Positions 23,924-38,000 of a stretch of 64,000 nucleotides of DNA are shown piece by piece. Both the position numbers and the translations under genes were made by a program. The notes beneath the pieces were generated by a model that saw only the letters and a list, made by a program, of their open reading frames with translations, was not told where the DNA came from and made no database searches. The DNA lies in the NCBI GenBank assembly GCA_964035545.1, contig OZ037766.1, forward strand, positions 18,255,581 through 18,319,580, read 5' to 3'. Origin of the DNA: Bugula neritina (Eukaryota > Bryozoa > Gymnolaemata > Cheilostomatida > Bugulidae). Within the stretch, counting starts at the first letter, position 1. Each line of letters opens with the position of its first letter.

Positions 23924-26900
23924 CTTTCAGTATGTTACAGTGTATTTCAGTATGTTGCAGTGTATTTCAGTATGTTGCAGTATAATTCAGTATGTTACAA
24001 TAAATTTCAGTCTGTTACAGTACATTTTCGTAAATTACACTATACTTCAGTGAGTTGTAGTATATTTCATTATCTTGCAGTATATCTTAGTATGTTACAG
24101 TATATTTCAGTATGTTACAGTATATTTCACTGTGTTACACTAAATTTCAATATGTTACAGTGCATTTGCAGATATTACACTATACTTCAGTGAGTTTTAG
24201 TGTCTTTCAGTATGTTACAGTGTATTTCAGTATGTTGCAGTATAATTCAGTATGTTACAATAAATTTCAGTATGTTACAGTACATTTACGTAAATTACAC
24301 TATACTTCAGTGAGTTGTAGCATATTTCAGTATCTCGCAGTATATCTCAGTATGTTACAGTATATTTCAGTATGTTACAGTATATTTCAGTGTGTTACAG
24401 TAAATTTCAGTATGTTACAGTGCATTTGCAGATATTACACTATACTTCAGTGAGTTTTAGTGTCTTTTAGTATGTTGCAGTATATTTAAGTATGTTGCAG
24501 TTTTTTGCAATATATTTTAGTATGTTACAGTGTATTTCAGTACGTTGCAGTATATTTCAGTATGATGCAATAAATTTCAGTGTGTTACAGTACATTTCTG
24601 CAAATTACGCTATACTTCAGTGAGTTGTAGTATATTTCAGTATCTTGCAGTATATCTCAGTATGTTACAGTTTATTTCAGTATGTTCCAGTATATTTCAG
24701 CGTGTTTCAGTATATTTCAGCATGCCACAGTGCACTTTTACATTTTTCACTATACTTCAGTGAGTTTTAGTGTCTTTCAGTATGTTGCGGTATATTTCGG
24801 TATCTTGCAACTTATTTCAATGTGTTGCAATGTATTTTAATATGTTAAAGTGTATTTCAGTATGTTGCAGCATGTTGCAGTGTATTTCAGTATGTTACAG
24901 TGTATTTCAGTAGGTTTCAGTATCTTGCAGTATATTTCAGTATGTTGTAGTGTATTTCAGTATGTTACAGTATATTCCAGTATGTTCCAGTATGTTGCCG
25001 TGTATTTCAGTATGTTGCAGTGCATATCAGTATGTTACAGTGTATTTCAGTATGTTAAACCGTATTTCAGTATGTTGCAGTATTTTGCAATATATTTCAG
25101 TATGTTTCAGTATTTTGCAGTATATTTCAGTGTGTTACAGTGTATTTCAGTATATCACAGTGCATTTTCAGGTATTACACTATACTTCAGTGAGTTTTAG
25201 TGTCGTTCAGTATGTTGCATTATATTTCAGTATCTTGCAACATATTTCAATGTGTTGCAATGCATTTCAATATGTCACAATGTATTTCAGTATGTTGCAG
25301 TATGTTGCAGTGTATTTCAGTATGTTACAGTGTATTTCAGTAGGTTTCAGTATCTTGCAGTATATCTCAGTATGTTACAGTTTATTTCAGTATGTTCCAG
25401 TATATTTAAGCGTGTTTCAGTATATTTCAGTATGCCACAGTGCATTTTTAGATTTTTCACTATACTTCAGTGAGTTTTAGTGTCTTTCAGTATGTTGCAG
25501 TATATTTCGGTATCTTGCAACTTATTTCAATGTGTTGCAATGTATTTCAATATGTTACAGTTTATTTCAGTATGTTGCAGCATGTTGCAGTGTATTTCAG
25601 TATGTTACAGTGTATTTCAGTAGGTTTCAGTATCTTGCAGTATATTTCAGTATGTTGCAGTATATTTCAGTGGGTTACAGTATATTCCAGTATGTTCCAG
25701 TATGTTGCAGTATATTTCAGTATGTTGCAGTGTGTTTCAGTATGTTACAGTGTATTTCAGTATGTTGCAGTATGTTGCAGTGTATTTCTGTATGTTACAG
25801 CGTACTTCTGTATGTTACAGTGTATTTCAGTATGTTGCAGTATATTTCAGTATGTTACAGTATATTTCACTAAGTTGCAGTATATTTCAGTGGGTTATAG
25901 CATATTCCAGTATGATACAATGTATTTGAGTATGTTACAGTGTATTTCAGTATGTTGCAGTATATTTCAGTATGTTACAATAAATTTCAGTATGTTACAG
26001 TACATTTCCGTAAATTACACTATACTTCAGTGAGCTGTAGTATATTTCAGTGTCTTGCAGTATATCTCAGTATGTTACAGCATATTTCAATGTGTTGCAG
26101 TGTATTTCAATATGTTACAGTGTATTTCAGTATGTTGCAGCATGTTGCAGTATGCTGCAGTATGTTGCAGTTTATGTCTGTATGTTACAGTGTATTTCAG
26201 TATGTTGCAGTGTATTTCAGTATGTTACAGTGTATTTCAGTAGGTTTCAGTGTCTTGCAGTATATTTCAGCATGTTGCAGTATATTTCAGGATTTTGCAG
26301 TATGTTTCAGTATAATTCAGTATGTTACAGTATATTTCAGTGCGTTACAGTATACTTCAGTATGATACAGTGTATTTCAGCATGTTACAGTGTATTTCAG
26401 TATGTTTCAATATTTTTAGGTATATTTCATTATGTTGAAGTATATTTCAGCGTGTTTCAGTATATTTCAGTATGTCACAGTGCATTTCCAGATATTACAC
26501 TATACTTCAGTGAGTTTTAGTGTCTTTCAGTATGTTACAGTGTATTTAAGTATGTTGCAGTATTTTGCAATATATTTCAGTATGTTACAGTATATTTCAG
26601 TATGTTGCAGTATAATTCGGTATGTTACAATAAATTTCAGTATGTTACAGTATATTTCAGTATGTTGCAGTATATTTCAGCGCGTTTCAGTATATTTCAT
26701 TATGTCACAGTGCATTTCGAGATATTACACTATACTTCAGTGAGTTTTAGTGTCTTTCAGTATGTTACAGTGTATTTCAGTATGTTGCAGTATTTTGCAA
26801 TATATTTCAGTATGTTACAGTGTATTTCAGTACGTTGCAGTATATTTCAGTATGATACAATAAATTTCAGCGTGTTACAGTACATTTCTGCAAATTACAC

Positions 26901-28410
26901 TATACTTCAGTGAGTTGTAATATATTTCAGTATCTTGCAGTATACCTCAGTATGTTTCAGTTTATTTCAGTATGATCCAGTATATTTCAGCGTGTTTCAG
27001 TATATTTCAGTATGCCACAGTACATTTTTACATTTTTCACTATACTTCAGTGAGTTTTAGTGTCTTTCAGTATGTTGCAGTATATTTCGGTATCTTGCAA
27101 CTTATTTCAATGTGTTGCAATGTATTTCAATATGTTACAGTGTATTTCAGTATGTTGCAGTGTATTTCAGTATGTTACAGTGTATTTCAGTAGGTTTCAG
27201 TATCTTGCAGTATATTTCAGTATGTTGCATTATATTTCGGTGGTTTACAGTATATTCCAGTATGTTCCATTATGTTGCAGTATATTTCAGTATGTTGCAG
27301 TGTATTTCAGTATGTTACAGTGTATTTCAGTATGTTGCAGTATGTTGCAGTGTATTTCTGTATGTTACAGCGTATTTCTGTATGTTACAGTCTATTTCAG
27401 TAGTTTTGCAATATATTTCAGTAGGTTACCATATATTTCGGTATGTTGCAGCATATTTCAATGTGTAGCAGTGTATTTCAATATGTTACAGTGTATTTCA
27501 GTATGTTGCAGTATGTTGCAGTGTATTTCTGTATGTTACAGTGTATTTCAGTATGTTGCAGTATATTTCAGTATGTTACAGTATGTTTCAGTATGTTGCA
27601 GTATTTTTCCGTGGGTTATAGTATATTTCAGTATGATACAGCGTATTTCAGTACGTACAGTGTATTTCAGTATGTTGCAGTATTTTGCAATGCATTTCAG
27701 TATGTTACAGTGTATTTCAGTATGTTGCAGTATATTTCAGTATGTTACAATAAATTTCAGTATGTTACAGTACATTTCCGTAAATTACACTACACTTCAG
27801 TGAGTTGTAGTATATTTCAGTATCTTGCAGTATATCTCAGTATGTTACCGTATATTTCAGTATGTTTCAGTATATTTCAGTGTGTTACAGTATGTTGAGT
27901 ATATTCCAGTAGTTTGCAACATATTTCAGTAGGTTACCAGATATTTCGGTATGTTGCAGCATATTTCAATGTGTTGCAGTGTATTTCAATATGTTACAGT
28001 GTATTTCAGTATGTTGCAGTATATTTCAGTGTCTTGCAGTATATTTCAGCATGTTGCAGTATATTTCAGGAGGTTGCAGTATGTTTCAGTATGTTACAGT
28101 ATGTTGCAGTATGTTGCAGTTTGCTGCAGTATGTTGCAGTGTATTTCTGTATGTTACAGTGTATTTCAGTATGTTGCAGTATATTTCAGTTTGTTACAGT
28201 ATATTTCAGTATGTTGCAGTATATTTCAGTGGGTTATAGTATATTTCAGTATGATACAGCGTCTTTCAGTATGTTACAGTGTATTTCAGCATGTTGCAGT
28301 ATTTTACAATATGTTTCAGTATGTTACAGTGTATTTCAGTATGTTGCAGTATAATTCAGTATGTTACAATAAATTTCAGTATGTTACAGTACATTTCCGT
28401 AAATTACACT

Positions 28411-29490
28411 ATACTTCAGTGAGTTGTAGTATATTTCAGTATCTTGCAGTATATCTCAGTATGTTACAGTATATTTCAGTATGTTACAGTATATTTCACT
28501 GTGTTACAGTAAATTTCAATATGTTGCAGTGCATTTGCAGATATTAAACTATACTTCAGTGAGTTTTAGTGTCTTTCAGTATGTTACAGTGTATTTCAGT
28601 ATGTTGCAGTATTTTGCAATATATTTCAGTATGTTACAGTGTATTTCAGTATGTTGCAGTATAATTCAGTATGTTACAATAAATTTCAGTATGTTACAGT
28701 ACATTTCCGTAAATTACACTATACTTCAGTGAGTTGTAGTATATTTTAGTATCTTGCAGTATCTCTCAGTATGTTACAGTATATTTCAGTATGTTACAGT
28801 ATATTTCAGTGTGTTACAGTAAATTTCAGTATGTTACAGTGCATTTGCAGATATTACACTATACTTCAGTGAGTTTTAGTGTCTTTCAGTATGTTGCAGT
28901 ATACTTCAGTATGTTGCAGTATTTTGCAATATATTTCAGTATGTTACAGTGTATTTCAGTATGTTACAGTATAATTCAGTATGTTACAATAAATTTCAGT
29001 ATGCTACAGTACATTTCCGTTAATTACACTATACTTCAGTGAGTTGTAGTATATTTCAGTATCTTGCAGTATATCTCAGTATGTAACAGTATATTTCAGT
29101 ATGTTACAGTTTATTTCAGTGTGTTACAGTAAATTTCAGTATGTTACAGTGCGTTTGCAGATATTACACTATACTTCAGTGAGTTTTAGTGTCTTTCAGT
29201 ATGTTGCAGTATACTTCAGTATGTTCCAGTATTTTGCAATATATTTCAGTATGTTACAGTGTATTTCAGTACGTTGCCGTATATTTCAGTATGATACAAT
29301 AAATTTCAGTGTGTTACAGTATATTTCTGCAACTTACACTATACTTCAGTGAGTTGTAGTATGTTTCAGTATCTTGCAGTATATCTCAGTATGTTGCAGT
29401 TTATTTCAGTATGTTCCAGTATATTTCAGCATGTTTCAGTATATTTCAGTATGCCACAGTGCATTTTCAGATTTTTCACTATACTTCAGT
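28411..29490 (+). repeat. Regular 310-bp dimeric higher-order repeat
   Basis: ATACTTCAGT of successive tags begins at 28411, 28551, 28721, 28861, 29031, 29171, 29341 and 29481, so spacing alternates 140 and 170 bp exactly. Two tag types alternate: TTGTAG follows one and TTTTAG the other. The period is therefore 310 bp, or 31 decamers. A similar run occupies 30491-31271. Confidence 0.88.
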
Positions 29491-31400
29491 GAGTTTTAGT
29501 GTCTTTCAGTATGTTGCAGTATAATTCGGTATCTTGCAACTTATTTCAATGTGTTGCAATGTATTTCAATATGTTACAGTGTATTTCAGTATGTTGCAGT
29601 ATGTTGCAGTGTATTTCAGTATGTTACAGTGTATTTCAGTATGTTGCAGTATGTTGTAGTGTATTCCTGTATGTTACAGTATATTTCCGTATGTTACAGT
29701 ATATTTCAGTGTGTTACAGTAAATTTCAGTATGTTACAGTGCATTTGCAGATATTACACTATACTTCAGTGAGTTTTTGTGTTTTTCAGCATGTTGCAGT
29801 ATATTTCAGTATGTTGCAGTATTTTGCAATATATTTTAGTATGTTACAGTGTATTTCAGTACGTTGCAGTATATTTCAGTATGATCCAATAAATTTCAGT
29901 GTGTTACAGTACATTTCTGCAAATTACGCTATACTTCAGTGAGTTGTAGTATATTTCAGTATCTTGCAGTATATCTCAGTATGTTACAGTTTATTTCAGG
30001 ATGTTCCAGTATATTTCAGCGTGTTTCAGTATATTTCAGTATGCCACAGTGCATTTTCAGATTTTTCACTATACTTCAGTGAGTTTTAGTGTCTTTCAAA
30101 ATGTTGCAGTATATTTCGGTATCTTGCAACTTATTTCAATGTGTTGCATTGTATTTCAATATGTTACAGTGTATTTCAGTATGTTGCAGTATGCTGCAGT
30201 GTACTTCAGTATGTTACAGTGTATTTCAGTAGGTTTCAGTATCTTGCAGTATATTTCAGTATGTTGCGGTATATTTCAGTGGGTTACAGTATATTCCAGT
30301 ATGTTCCAGTGTGTTGCAGTATATTTCAGTATGTTGCAGTATATTTCAGTGGGTTATAGTATATTTCAGTATGATACGGCGTCTTTCAGTATGTTACTGT
30401 GTATTTCACTATGTTGCAGTATTTTGCAATATGTTTCAGTATGTTACAGTGTATTTCAGTATGTTACAGTACATTTTCGTAAATTACACTATACTCCAGT
30501 GAGTTGTAGTATATTTCAGTATCTTGCAGTATATCTCAGTATGTTACAGTATATTTCAGTATGTTACAGTATATTTCACTGTGTTACAGTAAATTTCAAT
30601 ATGTTACAGTGCATTTGCAGATATTACACTATACTTCAGTGAGTTTTAGTGTCTTTCAGTATGTTACAGTGTATTTCAGTATGTTGCAGTATTTTGCAAT
30701 ATATTTCAGTATGTTACAGTGTATTTCAGTATGTTGCAGTATAATTCAGTATGTTACAATAAATTTCAGTATGTTACAGTACATTTCCGTTAATTACACT
30801 ATACTTCAGTGAGTTGTAGTATATTTCAGTATCTTGCAGTATATCTCAGTATGTAACAGTATATTTCAGTATGTTACAGTATATTTCAGTGTGTTACAGT
30901 AAATTTCAGTATGTTACAGTGCGTTTGCAGATATTACACTATACTTCAGTGAGTTTTAGTGTCTATCAGTATGTTGCAGTATACTTCAGTATGTTGCAGT
31001 ATTTTGCAATATATTTCAGTATGTTACAGTGTATTTCAGTACGTTGCCGTATATTTCAGTATGATACAATAAATTTCAGTGTGTTACAGTATATTTCTGC
31101 AACTTACACTATACTTCAGTGAGTTGTAGTATATTTCAGTATCTTGCAGTATATCTCAGTATGTTGCAGTTTATTTCAGTATGTTCCAGTATATTTCAGC
31201 GTGTTTCAGTATATTTCAGTATGCCACAGTGCATTTTCAGATTTTTCACTATACTTCAGTGAGTTTTAGTGTCTTTCAGTATGTTGCAGTATAATTCGGT
31301 ATCTTGCAACTTATTTCAATGTGTTGCAATGTATTTCAATATGTTACAGTGTATTTCAGTATGTTGCAGTATGTTGCAGTGTATTTCAGTATGTTACAGT
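28861..31400 (+). repeat. 1,770-bp segmental duplication within block 4
   Basis: Segment around 29101-29640 is repeated around 30871-31410 at an offset of 1,770 bp. Both copies share rare variants, including GTGCGTTTGCAG, CGTTGCCGTATA and GCAACTTACAC. The offset is an exact multiple of ten. Outer limits are approximate. Confidence 0.7.
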
Positions 31401-34400
31401 GTATTTCAGTAGGTTTCAGTATCTTGCAGTATTTTTCAGTATGTTGCAGTGTATTTCAGTATGTTACAGTGTATTTCAGTAGTTTGCAACATATTTCAGT
31501 ACGTTACCATATATTTCGGTATGTTACAGCATATTTCAATGTGTTGCAGTGTTTTCAGTATGTTGCAGTAAATTTCAGTGGGTTATAGTATATTCCAGTA
31601 TGATACAGTGTATTTCAGTATGTTGCAGTGTTTTTCAATGTGTTACAGTATATTTCAGTATATTACCGTATATTTAGGTATGTTACAGTTTATTCCGATA
31701 AGTTGCAGTGTATTTCAGTATGTTACACTGTATTTCAGTATGTTGCAGTATTTTGCAATATATTTCAGTATGTTTCAGTATTTTGCAGTATATTTCAGTG
31801 TGTTACAGTGTATTTCAGTATATCACAGTGCATTTTCAGGTATTACACTATACTTCAGTGAGTTTTAGTGTCGTTCAGTATGTTGCAGTATATTTCAGTA
31901 TCTTGCAACATATTTCAATGTGTTGCAATGCATTTCAATATGTTACTATGTATTTCAGTATGTTGCAGTATGTTGCAGTGTATTTCAGTATGTTACAGTG
32001 TATTTCAGCAGGTTTCAGTGTCTTGCAGTATATTTCAGCATGTTGCAGTATATTTCAGGAGGCTGCAGTATGTTTCAGTATGTTACAGTATTTTGCAGTA
32101 TTTTGCAGTATATTTCAGTGTGTTACAGTATATTTCATTATGTTGCAGTATGTTGCAGTATATTTCAGTAGTTTGCAACATATTTCAGTAGGTTACCATA
32201 TAGTTCGGTATGTTGCAGCATATTTCAATGTGTTGCAGTGTATTTCAATATGTTACAGTGTATTTCAGTATGTTGCAGTATGTTGCAGTTTGCTGCAGTA
32301 TGTTGCAGTGTATTTCTGTATGTTACAGTGTATTTAAGTATGTTGCAGTATATTTCAGTTTGTTACAGTATATTTCAGTATGTTGCAGTATATTTCAGTG
32401 GGTTATAGTATATTTCAGTATGATACAGCGTCTTTCAGTATGTTACAGTGTATTTCAGCATGTTGCAGTATTTTACAATATGTTTCAGTATGTTACAGTG
32501 TATTTCAGTATGTTGCAGTATAATTCAGTATGTTACAATAAATTTCAGTATGTTACAGTACATTTTCGTAAATTACACTATACTTCAGTGAGTTGTAGTA
32601 TATTTCAGTATCTTGCAGTATATCTCAGTATGTTACAGTATATTTCAGTGTGTTACAGTATATTTCACTGCGTTACAGTAAATTTCAATATGTTACAGTG
32701 CATTTGCAGATATTACACTATACTTCAGTTAGTTTTAGTGTCTTTCAGTATGTTACAGTGTATTTCAGTATGTTGCAGTATTTTGCAATATATTTCAGTA
32801 TGTTACAGTGTATTTCAGCATGTTGCAGTATGTTGCAGTATGACGCAGTATGTTGCAGTGTATTTCTGTATGTTACAGTGTATTTCAGTATGTTGCAGTA
32901 TATTTCAGTATGTTACAGTATTTTTCAGTATGTTGCAGTATATTTCAGTGGGTTATAGTATATTTCAGTATGATACGGCGTCTTTCAGTATGTTACAGCG
33001 TATTTCAGTATGTTGCAGTATTTTGCAATATGTTTCAGTATGTTACAGTGTATTCCAGTATGTTGCAGTATAATTCAGTATGTTACAATAAATTTCAGTA
33101 TGTTACAGTACATTTTCGTAAATTACACTATACTTCAGTGAGTTGTAGTATATTTCAGTATCTTGCAGTATATCTCAGTATGTTGCAGTATATTTCAGTA
33201 TGTTACAGTATATTTCACTGTGTTACAGTAAATTTCAATATATTACAGTGCATTTGCAGATATTACACTATACTTCAGTGAGTTTTAGTGTCTTTCAGTA
33301 TGTTACAGTGTTTTTCAGTATGTTGCAGTATAATTCAGTATGTTACAATAAATTTCAGTATGTTACAGTACATTTCCGTAAATTACACTATACTTCAGTG
33401 AGTTGTAGCATATTTCAGTATCTTGCAGTATATCTCAGTATGTTACAGTTTATTTCAGTATGTTCCAGTATATTTCAGCGTGTTTCAGTATATTTCAGTA
33501 TGCCACAGTGCATTTTTAGATTTTTCACTATACTTCAGTGAGTTTTAGTGTCTTTCAGTATGTTGCAGTATATTTCGGTATCTTGCAACTTATTTCAATG
33601 TGTTGCAATGTATTTCAATATGTTACAGTGTATTTCAGTATGTTGCAGCATGTTGCAGTGTATTTCAGTATGTTACAGTGTATTTCAGTAGGTTTCAGTA
33701 TCTTGCAGTATATTTCAGTATGTTGCAGTATATTTCAGTGGGTTACAGTATATTCCAGTATGTTCCAGTATGTTGCAGTATATTTCAGTATGTTGCAGTG
33801 TGTTTCAGTATGTTACAGTGTATTTCAGTATGTTGCAGTATGTTGCAGTGTATTTCTGTATGTTACAGCGTACTTCTGTATGTTACAGTGTATTTCAGTA
33901 TGTTGCAGTATATTTCAGTATGTTACAGTATATTTCACTAAGTTGCAGTATATTTCAGTGGGTTATAGCATATTGCAATATGATACAATGTATTTTAGTA
34001 TGTTACAGTGTATTTCAGTATGTTGCAGTATTTTGCAATATATTTCAGTATGTTACAGTGTATTTCAGTATGTTGCAGTATATTTCAGTATGTTACAATA
34101 AATTTCAGTATGTTACAGTACATTTCCGTAAATTACACTATACTTCAGTGAGCTGTAGTATGTTTCAGTGTCTTGCAGTATATCTCAGTATGTTACAGCA
34201 AATTTCAATGTGTTGCAGTGTTTTCAATATGTTACAGTGTATTTCAGTATGTTGCAGCATGTTGCAGTATGCTGCAGTATGTTGCAATGTATTTCTGTAT
34301 GTTACAGTGTATTTCAGTATGTTGCAGTATATTTCAGTATGTTACAGTATATTTCAGTATGTTGCAGTATATTTCAGTGGGTTATAGTATATTTCAGTAT

Positions 34401-35077
34401 GATACAGCGTATTTCAGTATGTTACAGTGTATTTCAGTATGTTGCAGTATTTTGCAACATATTTCAGTACGTTACAGTATATTTCAGTATGTTGCAGTAT
34501 AATTCAGTATGTTACCATAAAATTCAGTATGTTACAGTACATTTCCGAAAATTACACTATACTTCAGTGAGTTGTAGTATATTTCAGTATCTCGCAGTAC
34601 ATCTCCGTATGTTACAGTATATTTCAGTATGTTACAGTATATTTCAGTGTGTTACAGTAATTTCAGTATGTTACAGTGCATTTGCAGATATTACACTATA
34701 CTTCAGTGAGTTTTAGTGTCTTTCAGTATGTTGCAGTATACTTCAGTATGTTGCAGTATTTTGCAATATATTTCAGTATGTTACAGTGTATTTCAGTACG
34801 TTGCCGTATATTTCAGTATGATACAATAAATTTCAGTGTGTTACAGTACATTTCTGCAAACTACACTATACTTCAGTGAGTTGTAGTATATTTCAGTATC
34901 TTGCAGTATATCTCAGTATGTTGCAGTTTATTTCAGTATGTTCCAGTATATTTCAGCGTGTTTCACTATATTTCAGTATGCCACAGTGCATTTTCAGATT
35001 TTTCACTATACTTCAGTGAGTTTTAGTGTCTTTCAGTATGTTGCAGTATAATTCAGTGTCTTGCAACTTATTTCAAT

Positions 35078-38000
35078 GTGTTGCAATGTATTTCAATATG
35101 TTACAGTGTATTTCAGTATGTTGCAGTATGTTGCAGTGTATTTCAGTATGTTACAGTGTATTTCAGTAGGTTTCAGTATCTTCCAGTATATTTCAGTATG
35201 TTACAGTATATTTCATTAAGTTGCAGTATGTTGCAGTATATTTCAGTAGTTTGCAACATATTTCAGTAGGTTACCATATATTTCGGTATGTTGAAGCATA
35301 TTTCAATGTGTTGCAGTGTATTTCAATATGTTACAGTGTATTTCAGTATGTTGCAGTATGTTGCAGTTTGCTGCAGTATGTTGCAGTGTCTTTCTGTATG
35401 TTACAGTGTATTTCAGTATGTTGCAGTATATTTCAGTTTGTTACAGTATATTTCAGTATGTTGCAGTATATTTCAGTGGGTTATAGTATATTTCATTATG
35501 ATACAGCGTCTTTCAGTATGTTACAGTGTATTTCAGTATGTTGCAGTACTTTGCAATATGTTTCAGTATGTTACAGTGTATTTCAGTATGTTGCAGTATA
35601 ACTCAGTATGTTACAATAAATTTCAGTATGTTACAGTACATTTTCGTAAATTACACTATACTTCAGAGAGTTGTAGTATATTTCAGTATCTTGCAGTATA
35701 TCTCAGTATGTTACAGTATATTTCAGTATGTTACAGTATATTTCACTGTGTTACAGTAAATTTCAATATGTTACAGTGCATTTGCAGATATTACACTATA
35801 CTTCGGTGAGTTTTAGTGTCTTTCAGTATGTTACAGTGTATTTCAGTATGTTGCAGTGTATTTCAGTATGTTGCAGTATAATTCAGTATGTTACAATAAA
35901 TTTCAGTATGTTACAGTACATTTTCGTAAATTACACTATACTTCAGTGAGTTGTAGTATATTTCATTATCTTGCAGTATATCTTAGTATGTTACAGTATA
36001 TTTCAGTATGTTACAGTATATTTCACTGTGTTACACTAAATTTCAATATGTTACAGTGCATTTGCAGATATTACACTATACTTCAGTGAGTTTTAGTGTC
36101 TTTCAGTATGTTACAGTGTATTTCAGTATGTTGCAGTATAATTCAGTATGTTACAATAAATTTCAGTATGTTACAGTACATTTCCGTAAATTACACTATA
36201 CTTCAGTGAGTTGTAGCATATTTCAGTATCTCGCAGTATATCTCAGTATGTTACAGTATATTTCAGTATGTTACAGTATATTTCAGTGTGTTACAGTAAA
36301 TTTCAGTATGTTACAGTGCATTTGCAGATATTACACTATACTTCAGTGAGTTTTAGTGTCTTTTAGTATGTTGCAGTATATTTAAGTATGTTGCAGTTTT
36401 TTGCAATATATTTTAGTATGTTACAGTGTATTTCAGTACGTTGCAGTATATTTCAGTATGATGCAATAAATTTCAGTGTGTTACAGTACATTTCTGCAAA
36501 TTACGCTATACTTCAGTGAGTTGTAGTATATTTCAGTATCTTGCAGTATATCTCAGTATGTTACAGTTTATTTCAGTATGTTCCAGTATATTTCAGCGTG
36601 TTTCAGTATATTTCAGCATGCCACAGTGCACTTTTACATTTTTCACTATACTTCAGTGAGTTTTAGTGTCTTTCAGTATGTTGCAGTATATTTCGGTATC
36701 TTGCAACTTATTTCAATGTGTTGCAATGTATTTTAATATGTTACAGTGTATTTCAGTATGTTGCAGCATGTTGCAGTGTATTTCAGTATGTTACAGTGTA
36801 TTTCAGTAGGTTTCAGTATCTTGCAGTATATTTCAGTATGTTGTAGTGTATTTCAGTGGGTTACAGTATATTCCAGTATGTTCCAGTATGTTGCCGTGTA
36901 TTTCAGTATGTTGCAGTGCATATCAGTATGTTACAGTGTATTTCAGTATGTTAAACCGTATTTCAGTATGTTGCAGTATTTTGCAATATATTTCAGTATG
37001 TTTCAGTATTTTGCAGTATATTTCAGTGTGTTACAGTGTATTTCAGTATATCACAGTGCATTTTCAGGTATTACACTATACTTCAGTGAGTTTTAGTGTC
37101 GTTCAGTATGTTGCATTATATTTCAGTATCTTGCAACATATTTCAATGTGTTGCAATGCATTTCAATATGTCACAATGTATTTCAGTATGTTGCAGTATG
37201 TTGCAGTGTATTTCAGTATGTTACAGTGTATTTCAGTAGGTTTCAGTATCTTGCAGTATATCTCAGTATGTTACAGTTTATTTCAGTATGTTCCAGTATA
37301 TTTCAGCGTGTTTCAGTATATTTCAGTATGCCACAGTGCATTTTTAGATTTTTCACTATACTTCAGTGAGTTTTAGTGTCTTTCAGTATGTTGCAGTATA
37401 TTTCGGTATCTTGCAACTTATTTCAATGTGTTGCAATGTATTTCAATATGTTACAGTTTATTTCAGTATGTTGCAGCATGTTGCAGTGTATTTCAGTATG
37501 TTACAGTGTATTTCAGTAGGTTTCAGTATCTTGCAGTATATTTCAGTATGTTGCAGTATATTTCAGTGGGTTACAGTATATTCCAGTATGTTCCAGTATG
37601 TTGCAGTATATTTCAGTATGTTGCAGTGTGTTTCAGTATGTTACAGTGTATTTCAGTATGTTGCAGTATGTTGCAGTGTATTTCTGTATGTTACAGCGTA
37701 CTTCTGTATGTTACAGTGTATTTCAGTATGTTGCAGTATATTTCAGTATGTTACAGTATATTTCACTAAGTTGCAGTATATTTCAGTGGGTTATAGCATA
37801 TTGCAATATGATACAATGTATTTGAGTATGTTACAGTGTATTTCAGTATGTTGCAGTATTTTGCAATATATTTCAGTATGTTACAGTGTATTTCAGTATG
37901 TTGCAGTATATTTCAGTATGTTACAATAAATTTCAGTATGTTACAGTACATTTCCATAAATTACACAATACTTCAGTGAGCTGTAGTATATTTCAGTGTC

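Noticed and set aside
24421-24440. Octamer-like site (TGCATTTGCA) before the tags as a POU-factor binding site
   Set aside because: It matches the octamer imperfectly and is better explained as a variant decamer; no supporting context.
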